From: Dryas octopetala
Lineage: Eukaryota; Streptophyta; Magnoliopsida; Rosales; Rosaceae
Assembly (NCBI GenBank): GCA_963921425.1
Contig: OY992834.1
Coordinates: 13,890,164 to 13,954,163, forward strand
Reading direction: 5' to 3'
Length of the DNA stretch: 64,000 bases
Shown: in pieces, positions 1 to 12,655 of the stretch
How positions within the stretch are numbered: the first letter of the stretch is position 1
Layout of the letters: every line of letters starts with the position of its first letter
Made by a program: the position numbers and the translations under genes
The notes under the pieces: generated by a model
The model's input: the letters and a program-made list of their open reading frames with translations, nothing else
The model's database searches: none
What the model was told of the DNA's origin: nothing

Positions 1-254
1 TACAGATCTCAACAATACCAAGGGGATAATTGAAAATGACATTATAAAAAGCAAACAATCTAACAGCATCATTACAGACAGGGTTGATTCTGCCAGAGAC
101 AAATATATCCTCTCCCTAGCCAAAACATTTTTTCCCTATCCAAGGCACTAAGACCATAGATATAAAAATAAAATAAAAAAGCAATGAAGCTAATCAATTT
201 TTTAATTACCAATTGCAATGAAAAAAAAAAAAAAACACAAAAAAGATGCACTAC

Positions 255-3200
255 CTTATACTTTCCTAGTATATCATCCATATGACCAGAGAGAGCCAGA
301 ACAATGTATTTTAAGGCAGCACGAGCACGAGCAAGGGAATAGCGAGCACCCTAACACAAGAAACAACAGTGTTTTTACATACTGAAAACAAAAGCTAGCT
401 GTCAGAAGGTGCTATGAAATAAAAGAAATTGTCTAAGTCTTATAATAATGAGGAAAAAGAAAAAAGGGAGACAAAAGGCCTAACTTATAGCTGATTTTGA
501 AACTTGAACCTCACCAATAGATCATGGATTGAATTGAATATACAACATTGCAATCAGCAAGTTGATAGCAGAAATTAATTGATTTTTTAGGGCAATGAAT
601 CGCCAAGTCATTTTCTTTTAAAATGACCAATAAGGTCTATAGTTTTTGTAAGGACAAATAGTGATGAAGAGGTCTAAGGGCCAAACAGATCTTACTTTTG
701 GAATTCCTTCTTTCAAAGGAGTTCAACTGCCTCCTCTATTGAAACAGTTTTTTATTTTTCTAATGAAGCTTTATTAAAGTACTTTATAGCAATATTTTTA
801 AAGATTCTATTAATTGCTGACCCAGTTGGCACTTCTATAAAGTTTGATCTTATTCATATGACTCAGCATATCCTCCTTACCTTTGACAAGAGTTGAAACA
901 TAAGAATTTATACCATTAATATTTGTTGTTCACATAATAGAAAAACATACCTGAATTATACCCAAAAGATCCTCTAGAAGCTCTACAGCCAGATCAACCT
1001 GTATTGAAGTCAGCCTGAATGCTTAGAATTCGAACCAGAAAAAATAAATAATCAAACAGAAGGGTAAACAGACAGGGGACAACTTAACCACACTACAGAA
1101 AAGTTACAGCAAATGAAATCTGCCTCAGACGAACCTTTGCAATCACTTGAGTAAGCCAAGGTGCTAGCACACTGCAACAAAGATCAATCAAAACAGATGC
1201 AGCCTTAGCCTGCAAAAGAAAACAGCTCAACCCAGTTTGTTCCCAGTTGAGAACAATAAATTTCTTGAAAAATAAAGCATCAAGCCATAGAGTACTGATT
1301 TGTGCTTATTAGAAGTTATGCATATGGGACATATACTCCTATGAGTATACTTATCCACAACATATCAAGAAATCCCACAAGTCACTTTAAATTATTTCCA
1401 GTCATATGCCTTGAACCAACAAATGTCATCTTGAGACCAACAAATTTGTATTTGATGATATCATCCAAAAAGGTCATTCATAAATGCAAACAAAATTTGT
1501 ATGAAGGTAACTTTTAATTAAAACCAGCAAATGAAATAGAGATCAATAGGAGAAGTTAGAATTCTAATGCGTTACTAGAAATGAATAGAGTGACTAACAT
1601 GTGATGGTGAAAATGATGATAAATAGCCAGCACAGGCACGAAGAAGGGGGCGATATAATGATGAAGATGATGTTGCTACAATCTGCAATTATAACACCAT
1701 GATCTAACGGTCAAAATACAATATCAAAATTACCAAGCCAAAATGACTATTTCGCATTAACATTGAACATAACCTGAGATAGGGCTTGTTGCACAATTGG
1801 TTGTTTCCATTGAGAAAAACTATCATCAACAATGTCAAAAGGACGGCTCACAGAGGGACGAAGTGCTACAAAACCCAAGGAAGATGAACATGTGAAATAA
1901 ATTTATCAAAGCCACTCCAAGATATTTGAGACACAATAATGGCAGTGACATTTTACATATGCTCAATGAACTTTGGCTCTAATGACAAAGGCAACAAACA
2001 AACTGTTAAGGTTCTAAAAAACAAATTTTCGGAGAATGTTACATTTCTGGCTCTTGATCTCTTTACATTATGTTCATGTATACAGTAGTTCTATACTAGA
2101 ATTTCATACAAACTGTTAAGGTTCTATAAAAAAAAATTCTGAGGATGTTACATTTCTGGCTCTTGATCTCTTTACATTATGTTCACATATAGTTCTATAC
2201 TAGAATTTCATGCACACTGAATTATAATTGACTTCTGTTTCCATATATTTCTTGTATATTACCTATGAAATTTGATTCCACCTTCTTTTCCTAGTCCTAA
2301 AAAATTTTATTTATCTTCAATAATTTAAAAGAAGAATGAAAATCTTGGTTAACATTATATGGATTTTAGGGATCACCTCCAAATTGAATTTTTCTATTAG
2401 GACTGGCCCATATCTTTTACAGTTTCCATACAAGTCCAAATTGACCTTTCAAACTGAACAAGTTAACACAACACCAAAACAATTACAATACAAAAAAAAT
2501 TCCAACTAAGCCTATTCACTATCAAAAACCAAAAAATCACACTAGAAATATCCGTAAGAATCCAAAATCATAACAAAATCCAAATTTCAAATTTTGATGC
2601 CAAAACAGTTCCAGAAACCCATTGAATGCAATTCTGGAAAACTTGATTTTTGAAAGCAAAAACACAACAGTTTTTAGAATAGACTCGTTGTCAACACTTT
2701 CGGTTTCTTTGGAAAAGAACCCCAAAGATGTTATTTCAGGTTGAATTGTATACGCTTTCTTGATAATTTTGTAAAACAGGGTACAATTTGGATTGACTTG
2801 ATGTTGTAATTGTTAAGCAGTTATAAGAGTTCTAGAAAATTTACAAATAAATCAACTAAGTCCACTGTAATTGTAAATGTACATATATATACATTATGAG
2901 ATTAACATTGTGTATATGTTAACGCTTGCATAAAAATGTATTTTTTGACTCCTGAATTGTCAAAAATAAATAAATGCAAAAAAATAGTATGTCATAGTCC
3001 TATGACAGATCACATATGCCTATACAATGTACATGCACATTTCATATATACATATACACAATGAGCTTATAAAGAAGAATCTCTCTTTTTAAGAGAAGAA
3101 AGTGATCACATGTGGGCCCACCCCTCAATTTGATCCAATAATCCCAACCGTCCTTTTTTCCAGGTCCCCATTTAAGAATCATCCTAACAAATTAGCCATA

Positions 3201-3448
3201 ATGGAACCATTTAGAGTCTAACCGTGATCAAATAAATAGAAAAACACAATTTTTCCAATGAAAACTGAAATATTTACAATGATAATGGATAAGTGGATAA
3301 CCATTCCAAATTTGACTGATTTTTTGCAAGGATAAATTTTAAAGGCAACCTAAAAAATAGACAGGCTAGGCCTAAGAAAAACATATCATTTCAGACCAAA
3401 AAAGAATATCATTCATTGTGCTTTAGATTGAAACACACACACACACAC

Positions 3449-3479
<31 letters not shown>

Positions 3480-6400
3480 TTCTTGTCTAATTAACTATAA
3501 AACTATTATTGCAGAGAAACATTTTAGAAGGCACACACATGTCTATAATCCCATTACCAGGAATATGTAAATCCTTTTTCAAAATTTTAAGAATATGTGC
3601 GGAAAACTTAAGTCTTAAATTACATTTGTATGACATGACAATACTAGGAAGAGCGATTGGGTGTGATACTCAACCTGGCAACAAAGCTTGAACTAGCGGT
3701 AATGCAGACCAGAAGTCAGAAGCCCTATCTGCTAATTTGCTGCAGAGAAGAGGCTGCGAAACATCACAGGTTAAATTGTAAATGAATAGATCAGAATAGC
3801 AGCAAACAAAAACAGACATCAGAATATAGAGGACGCTTATGGAGTTTTATATCCCTATTTCTGTAATCAACCTGTGACGCACAAGCATAAAGAACATGTA
3901 AAATCCCTTCCTCCACTGCTCCTATATCCAAGATGTTAAGATAGCTTGAGTCCCAGTGATCATCAGGCAACTGGAACTCTTCACCAAACAAGTTTGAGTA
4001 ATCAACTAAAGGAGCCGGATTAGTTATTTCTGATTTTGATGCTTCATCTCCAGATGTCACTTCACCAGGAGATGCCGATCCTTCATGTACTGTAACAGGC
4101 TCTATAAGCTTATGCAGAATTCTAGAAGCCTGAGATAAAGAGCACAAAAATAGCAAATTATGGAGTATAATGAAAACCTTGCCAAATGATCACCAGAATG
4201 CAAAGGGCAGAGACCAATGAATTACCATTCTGCAAACAATTCCTAGATCAGAATCTTTATATGCCTTTCTCAACAGCACAAAAATTGCATCTGCTCGGAA
4301 TACTATAGAACTGGATGTGGACAAGACAAAAGGTGATGTGCTGCGTGATTTCCGTGGCTGCATACAATAAAAAGGGGCAAGAACGGGCTATACCAGTCAT
4401 TTAAGACCATAAATAATGAGAGAATCAGAAAATATCAAACATAATTCCAAAAATTTCTGTGGCAGGCTATGGTGCAAAGACTAAAAGAAAGATCATTAAC
4501 AAGAAACCTTTTTGTGATAAATTTTTAAAAGTAAAAAAACAATTACACTGTAAAATAGGTTCACATATTAAACAACCCTATTTAGCATAACTTATGAAAC
4601 AAAAAAACAGCAAATTATAGAGCCATGAATAATTTAGGTGAAGAAACACATAAATATACGAGATAAATATAGCTTTTTTCTCCTTTATTAATAGACAAAA
4701 ATATGTGAAAAATGGGAAAATGTTCGGCAATAAACATATTGGCAAAAATATATAACAGAATATCATCCCTTTTATATACATTTAAATATACTAATATAAA
4801 AGGTTCAAATATAGATCTTGTCATTCTTAAAAAAATACATATGTAGAGCAGACCACCCTCCCACAGTCAAGAGGAGGCATAATGGAGTACAGTTATGCAT
4901 GTCAAGTTAAAGACAAAGAAAAAGAGACAAGAATAAACAAAAGAGCACAGAAGCGACCTCAAAGTTAGAGGACACGGTTAAAGCTGATGACGGATGACCA
5001 TTTTTAGAAACTTCAGAGTCTGAGATATTGCCTGAAGACTTTGCAGTTGCCCTACAGTATCAAGATAAGCCACCATTAAAGTACACTGACAAAGCTCGGT
5101 GACCTAAATGTGCCAGAGTGTGAAAAGATGGGAGATCTACATGAACCATGATGACTAAATTGTATACGTATGCAATTTAAGAAAGCACAACAATTGAAAT
5201 GGGTAGTCCATATTGGTATCAGATCTATTCCCATGTTCTGATCTTTCCATTTTTTTTACCCATTTCTTGGGTAAAGTCTCCCAACTATATTTGAAAATGA
5301 ATTGGTTATCCATAATGATTAAGATTCACTTGTAGTTCCGCTTCTTGCTCTAAAAATGAAGAAAGACTAATGCATCAAATTAGTCCTGAAAATGATTTTT
5401 TCCCATATAAGCATGTGATGTGAAAAAATTTCAGTGTAACCTTTAGATGGCTTGTTAAGTAAGGACTTCACTTGTTGCGCCATTGGAAATCAACTAATTG
5501 ATCAGAATATACTAAGCTAACCATTGGAAAAGAAAATAGGCAAAAAGTGTTTCGTTATTGCACCTTATAACTGGTCTGTAATTAATGAGGCCATAAATTT
5601 CCAATGATTTTAGCTCATCTTCAGAGTTAGTTTAAACAGCATAGTGACCAAGCTGAAGGTAGCCCCCAGTCAGATATCGCTAGATTTAGCATTTAGCCTG
5701 CCAAAAACCCCCATTCTGATAATGCTAGAGTAGCATTTGGCCTTCCAAACTAATAATTCTAGTTATGTCAGGCAGATTTTTAAAAAATGACAATATGTGC
5801 TTATTTAGGGACTCTCTTTCAAATTCAGTTGTGCCAGACCTTCAAAGCCATTTCCTGAGACTTATCATAATTAACAAACCCCAATCCCTCCGTTCACCAT
5901 ATCAACCCAAAACGACCAAATCAAAGCTCTTGGACTACTATTCGTAGGCATTACTTTTAGTGCAATAACAGCACCTAATTAAATACTTTTGATTACCAGT
6001 CAAACCTCCAAACCATAATCCTTTTATTACACCAATATCCATAATACTCTTAACGGCTTAAACTTTCTACACTTCTTTCCCATATAAGCCCTGCATCCAT
6101 ATCTGCCGAAAATAACCTTTGTCCAGATGTGACCACTTAAACCCTACTTCCTGCAACCAACCTTTCAACGCATAATCCATTAGTTATCCCTTTAGAACTT
6201 TTAAACCACCCTCTTTCTCATCCATTTTGCATCAGAACTATTTGTATGTGTCACAAATGTAGTTAGAGGAGATCAAGGTACATGGATAGACTAATCAAAT
6301 TCCACAAAAACATGATAAAGCGGCAACAGAAGGTCATACAAGCAGGAAAAGTTAGAAACAGAATTACAAGGTTTTAAACTAGAAATTTTCCCTTTGTAAG

Positions 6401-8710
6401 CAATCCTGTATTTGTCTTTTTCCAAAAGTCCAATATGCAGCTCTTATAAGCTTTGAAAGAATAAACTAAGGTAATTCAGAATATTTCTGCATATATCATT
6501 GAATTATAAAAATAGAACGCTCTAGACAGGGTGCATATTAGGAAAATTAAGATAGAATATTCTAAATAATCACTTTGTGCTCTGAAAAATCAAGCAACTG
6601 AGTTGCAAAAGCATGATAGATAAAGTATACTCATCATCTATGACAGCCATGCAATATCATTGAAAGCTGGATTTTGGAAATAGCATGTGTGAAAGATATT
6701 AAGCAGGTGCATGCCTTTCATTCGCAATATCAAGTATTGGATAAAATGGACCAGCAAGCATAGCAAGAAAACGCAAGTTAGGCTCTGCAGCATCCAAGAA
6801 GTTGCTAAGGTCTGCCTGCACAGTTTGGAAGGAAAGGGTGCATAAAAAAGGCCATCAATGTAATTGCAAAGAAAAGAATAGATGTAAAAGAAGGGGGAAT
6901 AAAGCAGACGAAAGAGAAATTATATACTAATTTGAGAAAAATTAATATACCTCAAGTTGGGGAAGGAACACAAGCAACCGACTTGTCATGTCTTTAAGCA
7001 ACTACAAACTAGTAGGCATCAGAAGGCAGAGAGATATGAAAATACAAGAACAGGGTATACAGTAAATGTTAAAGATAGCATGATCGCAGATCCACCTGAA
7101 GATGCAAATCATGAGCATCTTGTTTGTGAGATATAATGGATGGCAATAAGTGGTTAACAACTGGTTGAAACTCTGGTTCCAGGCCAGTCACTGAAACCCC
7201 AATAAGCTGCAAGGGCGGAAATATTAGAAACTTTAGTGCCAATAAATTTGAGACCATATGCGGTTTATAATCACATGACGGGACATTATTAAACAGGAAA
7301 TCATCCAAGACCGATATATTCAAAATCAGAGCAAAAGTAAGAGTTTTGATATATTGGAGGGAAGGTTATCCTCGTACAAAAATCAGCAAACAAAATAAAC
7401 TTATGTGCAAGAAGAAATTCACTGGCGGATGCAGGGTGGGGTCAATGGGGTCAATTGACCCCATGAACCTAGAAATGTTGGGCTTGAGGAAAAATTTTGA
7501 CCCTATGAAGCTTGGGTCTTGGTGGCAGGTGCAGGGGCAAGAATGCAAGCAAGGTGTATGTGTAAATGTCTAAATTAGAAAAGAAGATAGAGGAAGTAGA
7601 AGAAAGGGTGAGTCACGTGAGATGCATCGTGAGCTTCTTAATCTTGACCCCATAACGGTTGATTTCTGGATCTGCCACTCAGAAGAATGGGGAAAATTTT
7701 GATTAATCGTTGGCGTATTGTTGTCTAAAACCACACAAGAACCGAGTTCTTGTGTGGTAGTTTGTGTGACATGGAGTTCAACACCTCCATACTTGATAAA
7801 ATGAATTTATGGTAAGCATGCACATATGGATTTTTTATATTTGATATGCCAAGGCATACTGAACCAATAGTGTAGCAAAACCAATTCCCATATCAATACC
7901 TGTATGAAGAAAATAGCTATGGGATTTCCCCTCAGACAAGATATCCGCACATAGCGGCAGGGAGTATAGTTCATGGGATATATCATGTCACGTCGCGGTG
8001 CTTCACATCGTGGGCGTGCTTTTACAAATGTATCCGGCTGTTCAAAAACAAAATAAACAAAAACAAAAACTAAAGCAAATAACTTTTTTACAGAATGCAC
8101 TTACAACATACATAACTGAAGACGAATGCTATAATAGTAGCTCCCATTACAAATAAATCATATGCAATCAATGATGTTAAGTTCATGTGCAAGTGGGTCA
8201 CTGCTTCACATTAGATACAAGTACAGATTCTGAAGTGGGTTTCAACTTTCAACTACACAAAGTTTGAGCTTCAAACAACCTTCATGAGTCTAATTACAAA
8301 AAGAAGTGAACTTTCCCATATAATAAAACCCAAAAAATTAAAAAATTAAAGAGAGCAGCTGAGTACTGACCTTGTAGCGTAAGCCAACAGAAATCTCCCA
8401 TTCCAGAACAGACTTGTTGTAAATTCGTATGTGCGATAACAAGCAAGGTTCCTAACAAACCCGAGAAGACAAAGATTATAAATTTAAACTAAAATGAAGT
8501 GAAAAGTAAATGCTTTGGATTAGGGTTAGAGTTAAAAGGGGTTACGTTGAGTTCGAGAAGGATCCACTCCTTGGTGTTGGTGGCGGTGGACCAGTGGGAG
8601 CGGAGGTCGGCGTCGAGCACGTGAGCGGCCTTCTGGGACGGAGACTCACGTGACATTGCCTTCACTTTGTATTCCAGAGGCTTGACCCTTGCCTCAAACT
8701 CTATCTCCAT
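255..8710 (-). CDS. Large conserved plant protein of unknown function, 5' part (15 exons)
   Basis: Exons in coding order: 8546-8710, 8371-8451, 7900-8037, 7096-7206, 6951-7001, 6715-6815, 4958-5051, 4226-4357, 3872-4129, 3675-3753, 1774-1865, 1599-1682, 1135-1209, 951-998, 255-350. Together they give 1605 nt, 535 residues, open throughout; the gene continues past the left edge. All junctions are GT-AG except the donor after exon 6, which reads GC. The start is the ATG at 8710, opening MEIEFEARVKPLEYKVKAMS. Residues about 10-140 look like a discoidin/galactose-binding-like fold (HWSTATNTKEWILLEL, then RYVRISCLRGNPIAIFF). The rest is mostly helical, possibly ARM/HEAT-like, with a Ser-rich linker near residue 245. 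I recall near-identical uncharacterised plant proteins of about 2,000 residues but know no function. Exon structure is highly certain; the domain call is inference. Confidence 0.9.
1998..2213. repeat. Two-copy tandem repeat of about 108 bp in an intron
   Basis: Both copies begin ACAAACTGTTAAGGTTCTA and share ATGTTACATTTCTGGCTCTT and TTCTATACTAGAATTTCAT. They differ by a few substitutions and a short indel. It is a local duplication within intron 10 of the large minus-strand gene. Confidence 0.8.
3432..3480. repeat. Compound (CA)n(TA)n microsatellite
   Basis: An ACACAC run passes directly into a TATATA run inside intron 10 of the large gene. No other role is evident. Confidence 0.9.
7419..7681. 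mobile_element. Short hAT-like insertion in an intron
   Basis: Left end TCACTGGCGGATGCAGG and the reverse complement of the right end, TGAGTGGCAGATCCAG, form imperfect terminal inverted repeats about 16 bp long. The flanks GAAGAAAT and GAAGAATG are a weak 8-bp target duplication with two differences. It lies in the intron between exons 3 and 4 of the large gene. Family and borders are tentative. Confidence 0.5.
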
Positions 8711-9124
8711 CTCTCTATCTCTCTGTGTGTTCCTTACCTATGTGATGTCTTGCAAGTGGCTACTGAGGGAGCTTAACAAAGAGTTTTCAGTATTCTACTA
8801 TCGTAGTATTGTGGTTGTGGAAGCTTCCGTGGATGGTCGTCGTCCTCGTGGGTCGGGCTACTCAGGTGGCGTTTTTTTCTCTTTCTTAAAGTTAAAGAGT
8901 TTGTTTTTACTTTTTAGTGGCCAAAAACAAAATTAAAGAGTCTATTTTTGGTTTTTTGGGCATTTATTTTAGTCCAAATAAAAAATAAACGAAACTAAAT
9001 AATTAGAATTGTCAAACAGGCAGCCCAGTTCAATTACAGCACGGCGAGGCTCCTCACCCAATCTGAGGCTCCTCACCCAGGCACAAACACGGTACAAATT
9101 GTTTGTGCATCAGTATTTTAGATA
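8711..9124. other. Upstream flank of the large gene
   Basis: This should hold the 5' UTR and promoter of the minus-strand gene starting at 8710. I see no convincing TATA box and no coding signal on the plus strand. A short doubled phrase, GAGGCTCCTCACCCA, lies near 9047-9080. Confidence 0.5.
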
Positions 9125-9526
9125 GGAGATTAATAAACACCTTTTCTCATCTACCTTTTCCCACCTTGTTTCTTTTATTATTTTCATTTCACAATATGTA
9201 ATTTTATGATTAAAATTATTTATTTTTTAGATCATTCTATGAAGATCATTTTTATAAAAAATCAATCAAATCAAAAGTCATTTGGTTATATAATTGTGAT
9301 CAAATAAATAGACGGATTTGGTAATAGTTTAATTCACCGTTTGTTTATTTGATAACGATTTCATGACCAAATAATTTTTTATTTAATTGATTTTTTACAG
9401 AGATAATCTTCAAAAAATAATCTAAAAAATGAATAGCTTCAATCATGAAAATATACTACGGAATGAAAATAATAAATGAGAAAGTCGGTGAAAAACGTAG
9501 ATTGGAAAAGATGGATAGCATTGTCA
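9125..9526. mobile_element. Fold-back MITE, about 400 bp
   Basis: The two halves are imperfect inverted repeats of nearly 200 bp; for example TTATTATTTTCATT and TTTTTTAGAT recur inverted on the other side. The flanks 9116-9124 and 9527-9535 both read TTTTAGATA, a 9-bp target duplication. No ORF. Probably a non-autonomous Mutator-type element. Confidence 0.65.
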
Positions 9527-9535
9527 TTTTAGATA

Positions 9536-10990
9536 AATAAGAGCTTAGTATAATATCTAGAGATAATTAGACTTGGATTCTTTAGAAAAACTATTTTTAG
9601 ATGAAGACCGGGAGTATTTAAAATTTATAAGAAAATTATTTTAATTCATAATAAAGTCCTTTAATTTATAAGAAATTTTTTTAAATTCATAATAAAGTTC
9701 TTTTAATTTATATGAAAATCATTTTAATTTATAATAAAGTTCTTCCCGATTTGTTGGGTATTTCTCCCGATTTGAAGGGTATTTCTCATCCTAGAGTGTA
9801 AAGTGGACTTTGTAAAGACTGCATGTTAGGTTTTAACTACAAAATTTTGGGCGATTTGAAGGGTATTTTCCTCTTAGGGTATAAAGTGGGCTTTGTAAAG
9901 ACAGCATATTAGGTTTTAACTCCGAAATTTTGGGCAGAACCCAAAATTCCGAAATTAAAACCTAACATAAAGTCGTAAAAGAAGAAAATAAAATGACTTA
10001 ATTAAAAACCCTAAATCACTGCATGTCTTAATCTAAAAAAAACTCATAAAATGAATTGGACTTTAAGTCTCCCTAATATCTATTGATCGGCAACTAAAAC
10101 TACAAATGTAATGTTAGATTGAACTATACTTAATTATATTTTATTTGACTAAGGAACTCTAAATACTTTTTGCAGTTAAATACAATTCAATTCATTGTAA
10201 TTAATACAATTTAGTATAATCTACCCTAATCTCATTCCAATTTGGCATAACAAATAATCCTTAAAAGAAGTGAAAGCTAACATCGTAATTGGTATACTAT
10301 TACAATGAACTATTTTTGTCACCCCAAATATATGAAATATTAAATAGGGTCAATTACAAATAAATCAATAAAATTTTTCAAAATCATATATTAAATATAA
10401 CATTTTTTATAGCAAACATTAAATATAACATTATTACTTAAACAGGTATTAATTAATAAAGTATGAATATGTTGGGGAGCATATGATGCATAGAAGGTAT
10501 GGAGCAGGCGAGGAGTTGCCAATTGATCAGCCAAGAGTGTGGATTGATCGACAAGGCAAAAATTGAAAAACATTGTACTACAAATCAATTAGTACCCTTT
10601 CATCACTTTAGTTTATGATTTAGTTTGACTTTGTCATCCGCCCAAAATTTTAAAACTAAATCTTAAATCCTAAGCTCTAAAATGACATTTTTTCCCCCTT
10701 AAGTAATCAATCCAATTGAAAATGAAATTTAAAATTAAGAAATAAACACAAAAACATTACAAAATTATTCGAGTTGAATTTTCTTTTCCAAGTTTTTCTT
10801 TGTTCGCATTTTTCTCCGCATCGGCATATCCTTCTTATTAATTAAAATACATTTAAAAAGAAATAATAGTATACCAATTTTCTGTTAAATTCTCATGGGC
10901 TTAACTCAACCTTAAAAACCAACTTAAAAACCAACTTGTAAGGAAATGATTATCCAAAGTAAATGCTAGGGATGGACCCCACCACACAGC
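9536..10990. repeat. Intergenic AT-rich stretch with short local duplications
   Basis: Tandem variants of an AATTTATAAGAAAATT-like phrase occupy about 9617-9745. A unit of about 85-90 bp containing TTTGTAAAGAC and TTAGGTTTTAACT occurs twice between about 9772 and 9935. The remainder to 10990 has no coding or structural signal I can support. Confidence 0.6.
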
Positions 10991-10999
10991 ATCACAACC

Positions 11000-12144
11000 A
11001 AGGAGTAAAATTTCGTTTTTTAGGAGTATGGAAATTTTAATACCATACCAAATTAATTTCGAAAAATTTCGCCGAAATTTAGCCGAAATTTCAATGTAGA
11101 GGCCGGAGAGAAAGAGGGGAGGCGGAGACCGGAGGGATAGGGGAGGCAGAGCACCGTCGCCGGAGGGAGAGAAGAGATCGGAGAAGGAGTTGCAGAGCCG
11201 CGCCGTCGTCGGTCGGAGGGAGAGAAGAAATCCGGGGAGGGAGAGGAGGAAGAGAAGGAGATCAGGGGGGGAGAAGAACTTCTTGGCTGCATGAAATTTC
11301 TGATCTGTGTTGGCTGCGAGCCTGCGGCTGGGAGAGAGATGAATGAAAGAAGGAAGAAGAAAGTGAAAGTGGAAGCCAAGAAAGAAAGGAAAAAAAGAGA
11401 AAAGGAAAGAAAAAAAAAAAGTCAATGACATCATGACATGACATGACTCAGGGGAGGGGAAGGGAAGGGAAGAAGTGGAACACGGGAAGGAAAGAAAAAA
11501 AGGAGAAAAGGAAAGAAAAAAAAAAAAGAGAAAAGGAAAGAAAAGAAAAAAAAAGAAAAAAAAAGAAAAGAAAAAAAAATGTTTGAGGTCTTTGAGCAAT
11601 TGGAAAGAAAAAAAAAAAATTTGGGATTTTGTTTGATTCTTTTGGAATTTCGTTTGGTTATCTTTAAACTCTAAATCATAATACATTTCTATATAAAAAA
11701 TAATTAAAAATATTCTAAAGGGCATAAATCTTAATATTCTATATCATATCCTAAAGAATATAGAGTATATAAGGTTTAATGTAATATCATGGCATATAAA
11801 TTATAAAGTATAGAGTTTAGTGTATAGATTATAGAGTATAAAAAATATACTAATTTTATTTATTCATTATATTAATTTTATTTAACAATATTTGTCTCCA
11901 GTGCTCATTATATTCATCACATATCACATGAAACCTACCATATAATTTGGTTTCTTCAATGTTTTTTATCAATGCAGTACATAATATGTTAAATAAACAT
12001 ATAGTAAAGTTTCATTCAAAATTTTAGTATTTTGATAGTAATTTCCGTCATTTCCGTCTAATTTTTGTCGAAATTTAAAAATCTTCAACATTTCCGTCGA
12101 AATTTCCATCGAAATTTCCTCGAAACCTAAAATTTTATTCCTTG
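11000..12144 (+). mobile_element. Non-autonomous TIR element, family copy 1
   Basis: It begins AAGGAGTAAAATTTCG and ends CCTTG, whose reverse complement is CAAGGAATAAAATTTT. The flanks 10991-10999 and 12145-12153 are both ATCACAACC, a perfect 9-bp target duplication. Order: TIR with CGCCGAAATTT, a GC-rich GGAGG block, a nearly pure purine tract (about 11340-11580), then an AT-rich half ending in TTTCGTCGAAATTT-like phrases. Copies 2 (57573-59042) and 3 (54151-55317) share this plan and the AT-rich half at high similarity. Long Phe/Ser-rich reading frames across it come from base composition. The 9-bp duplication suggests the Mutator superfamily. Confidence 0.8.
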
Positions 12145-12153
12145 ATCACAACC

Positions 12154-12646
12154 CAATAAATGGGTATCAATTAATGCCAAGAATACACCAGTTGGTCCGA
12201 AATTCCTAAGAATAAATTAGGCTCTAATACCATATTAGAGCCCCGAGGGGCTAACTCATCCATAAAAGCCAGCTTGTAAAGGAATGATGAGATTGCCCAA
12301 GATTTGTATATTGTACAACCCAATTGTATCCTCAAGATGAAAAATATTTAACATTTTCTATCAATCCACTTTCCCTCTAACACCCTATTTTACATATGCA
12401 TAACATACCGTATGATACTTCTAACGCAATTTAAGCTCTTATAAATAGACATACATTAACAAAGTTGATCAAAATGTATATGTTGTAATTATTAAAAATG
12501 TTGTACTCAAACTAGACTCAAAACCACAAAGTACTCATGTAATAGTGCTTGTCATGATCCTTTTATTTTCTTTTTTTACTAAGGAAGATGTAATGGGACT
12601 GCGGAATATTTTGGTTGCATTCAAGGTTGAACAACCAATATGGACA
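12154..12646. other. Intergenic, nothing recognisable
   Basis: AT-rich sequence between two mobile elements. No coding, RNA or structural signal seen. Confidence 0.5.
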
Positions 12647-12655
12647 TATATATAA

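Larger units (their letters stand above)
1866..3674 (-). other. Intron 10 of the large gene, with a tandem duplication and a CA/TA microsatellite
   Basis: This 1.8-kb intron holds no coding signal. It contains a tandem duplication of about 108 bp (copies near 1998-2107 and 2108-2213) and a compound (CA)n(TA)n microsatellite at about 3432-3480. The rest is plain AT-rich sequence. Confidence 0.7.

Noticed and set aside
3791..4156. Stand-alone 121-residue gene
   Set aside because: It is exon 9 of the large gene plus intron read-through at both ends.
7366..7573. Small ORFs on both strands in intron 3
   Set aside because: They lie within or across a short hAT-like insertion and show no conservation.
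10901..11725. 274-residue Phe/Ser-rich frame on the minus strand
   Set aside because: It reads the same element family (copy 1) antisense to its purine tract and TIR; copies 2 and 3 do not preserve the frame.
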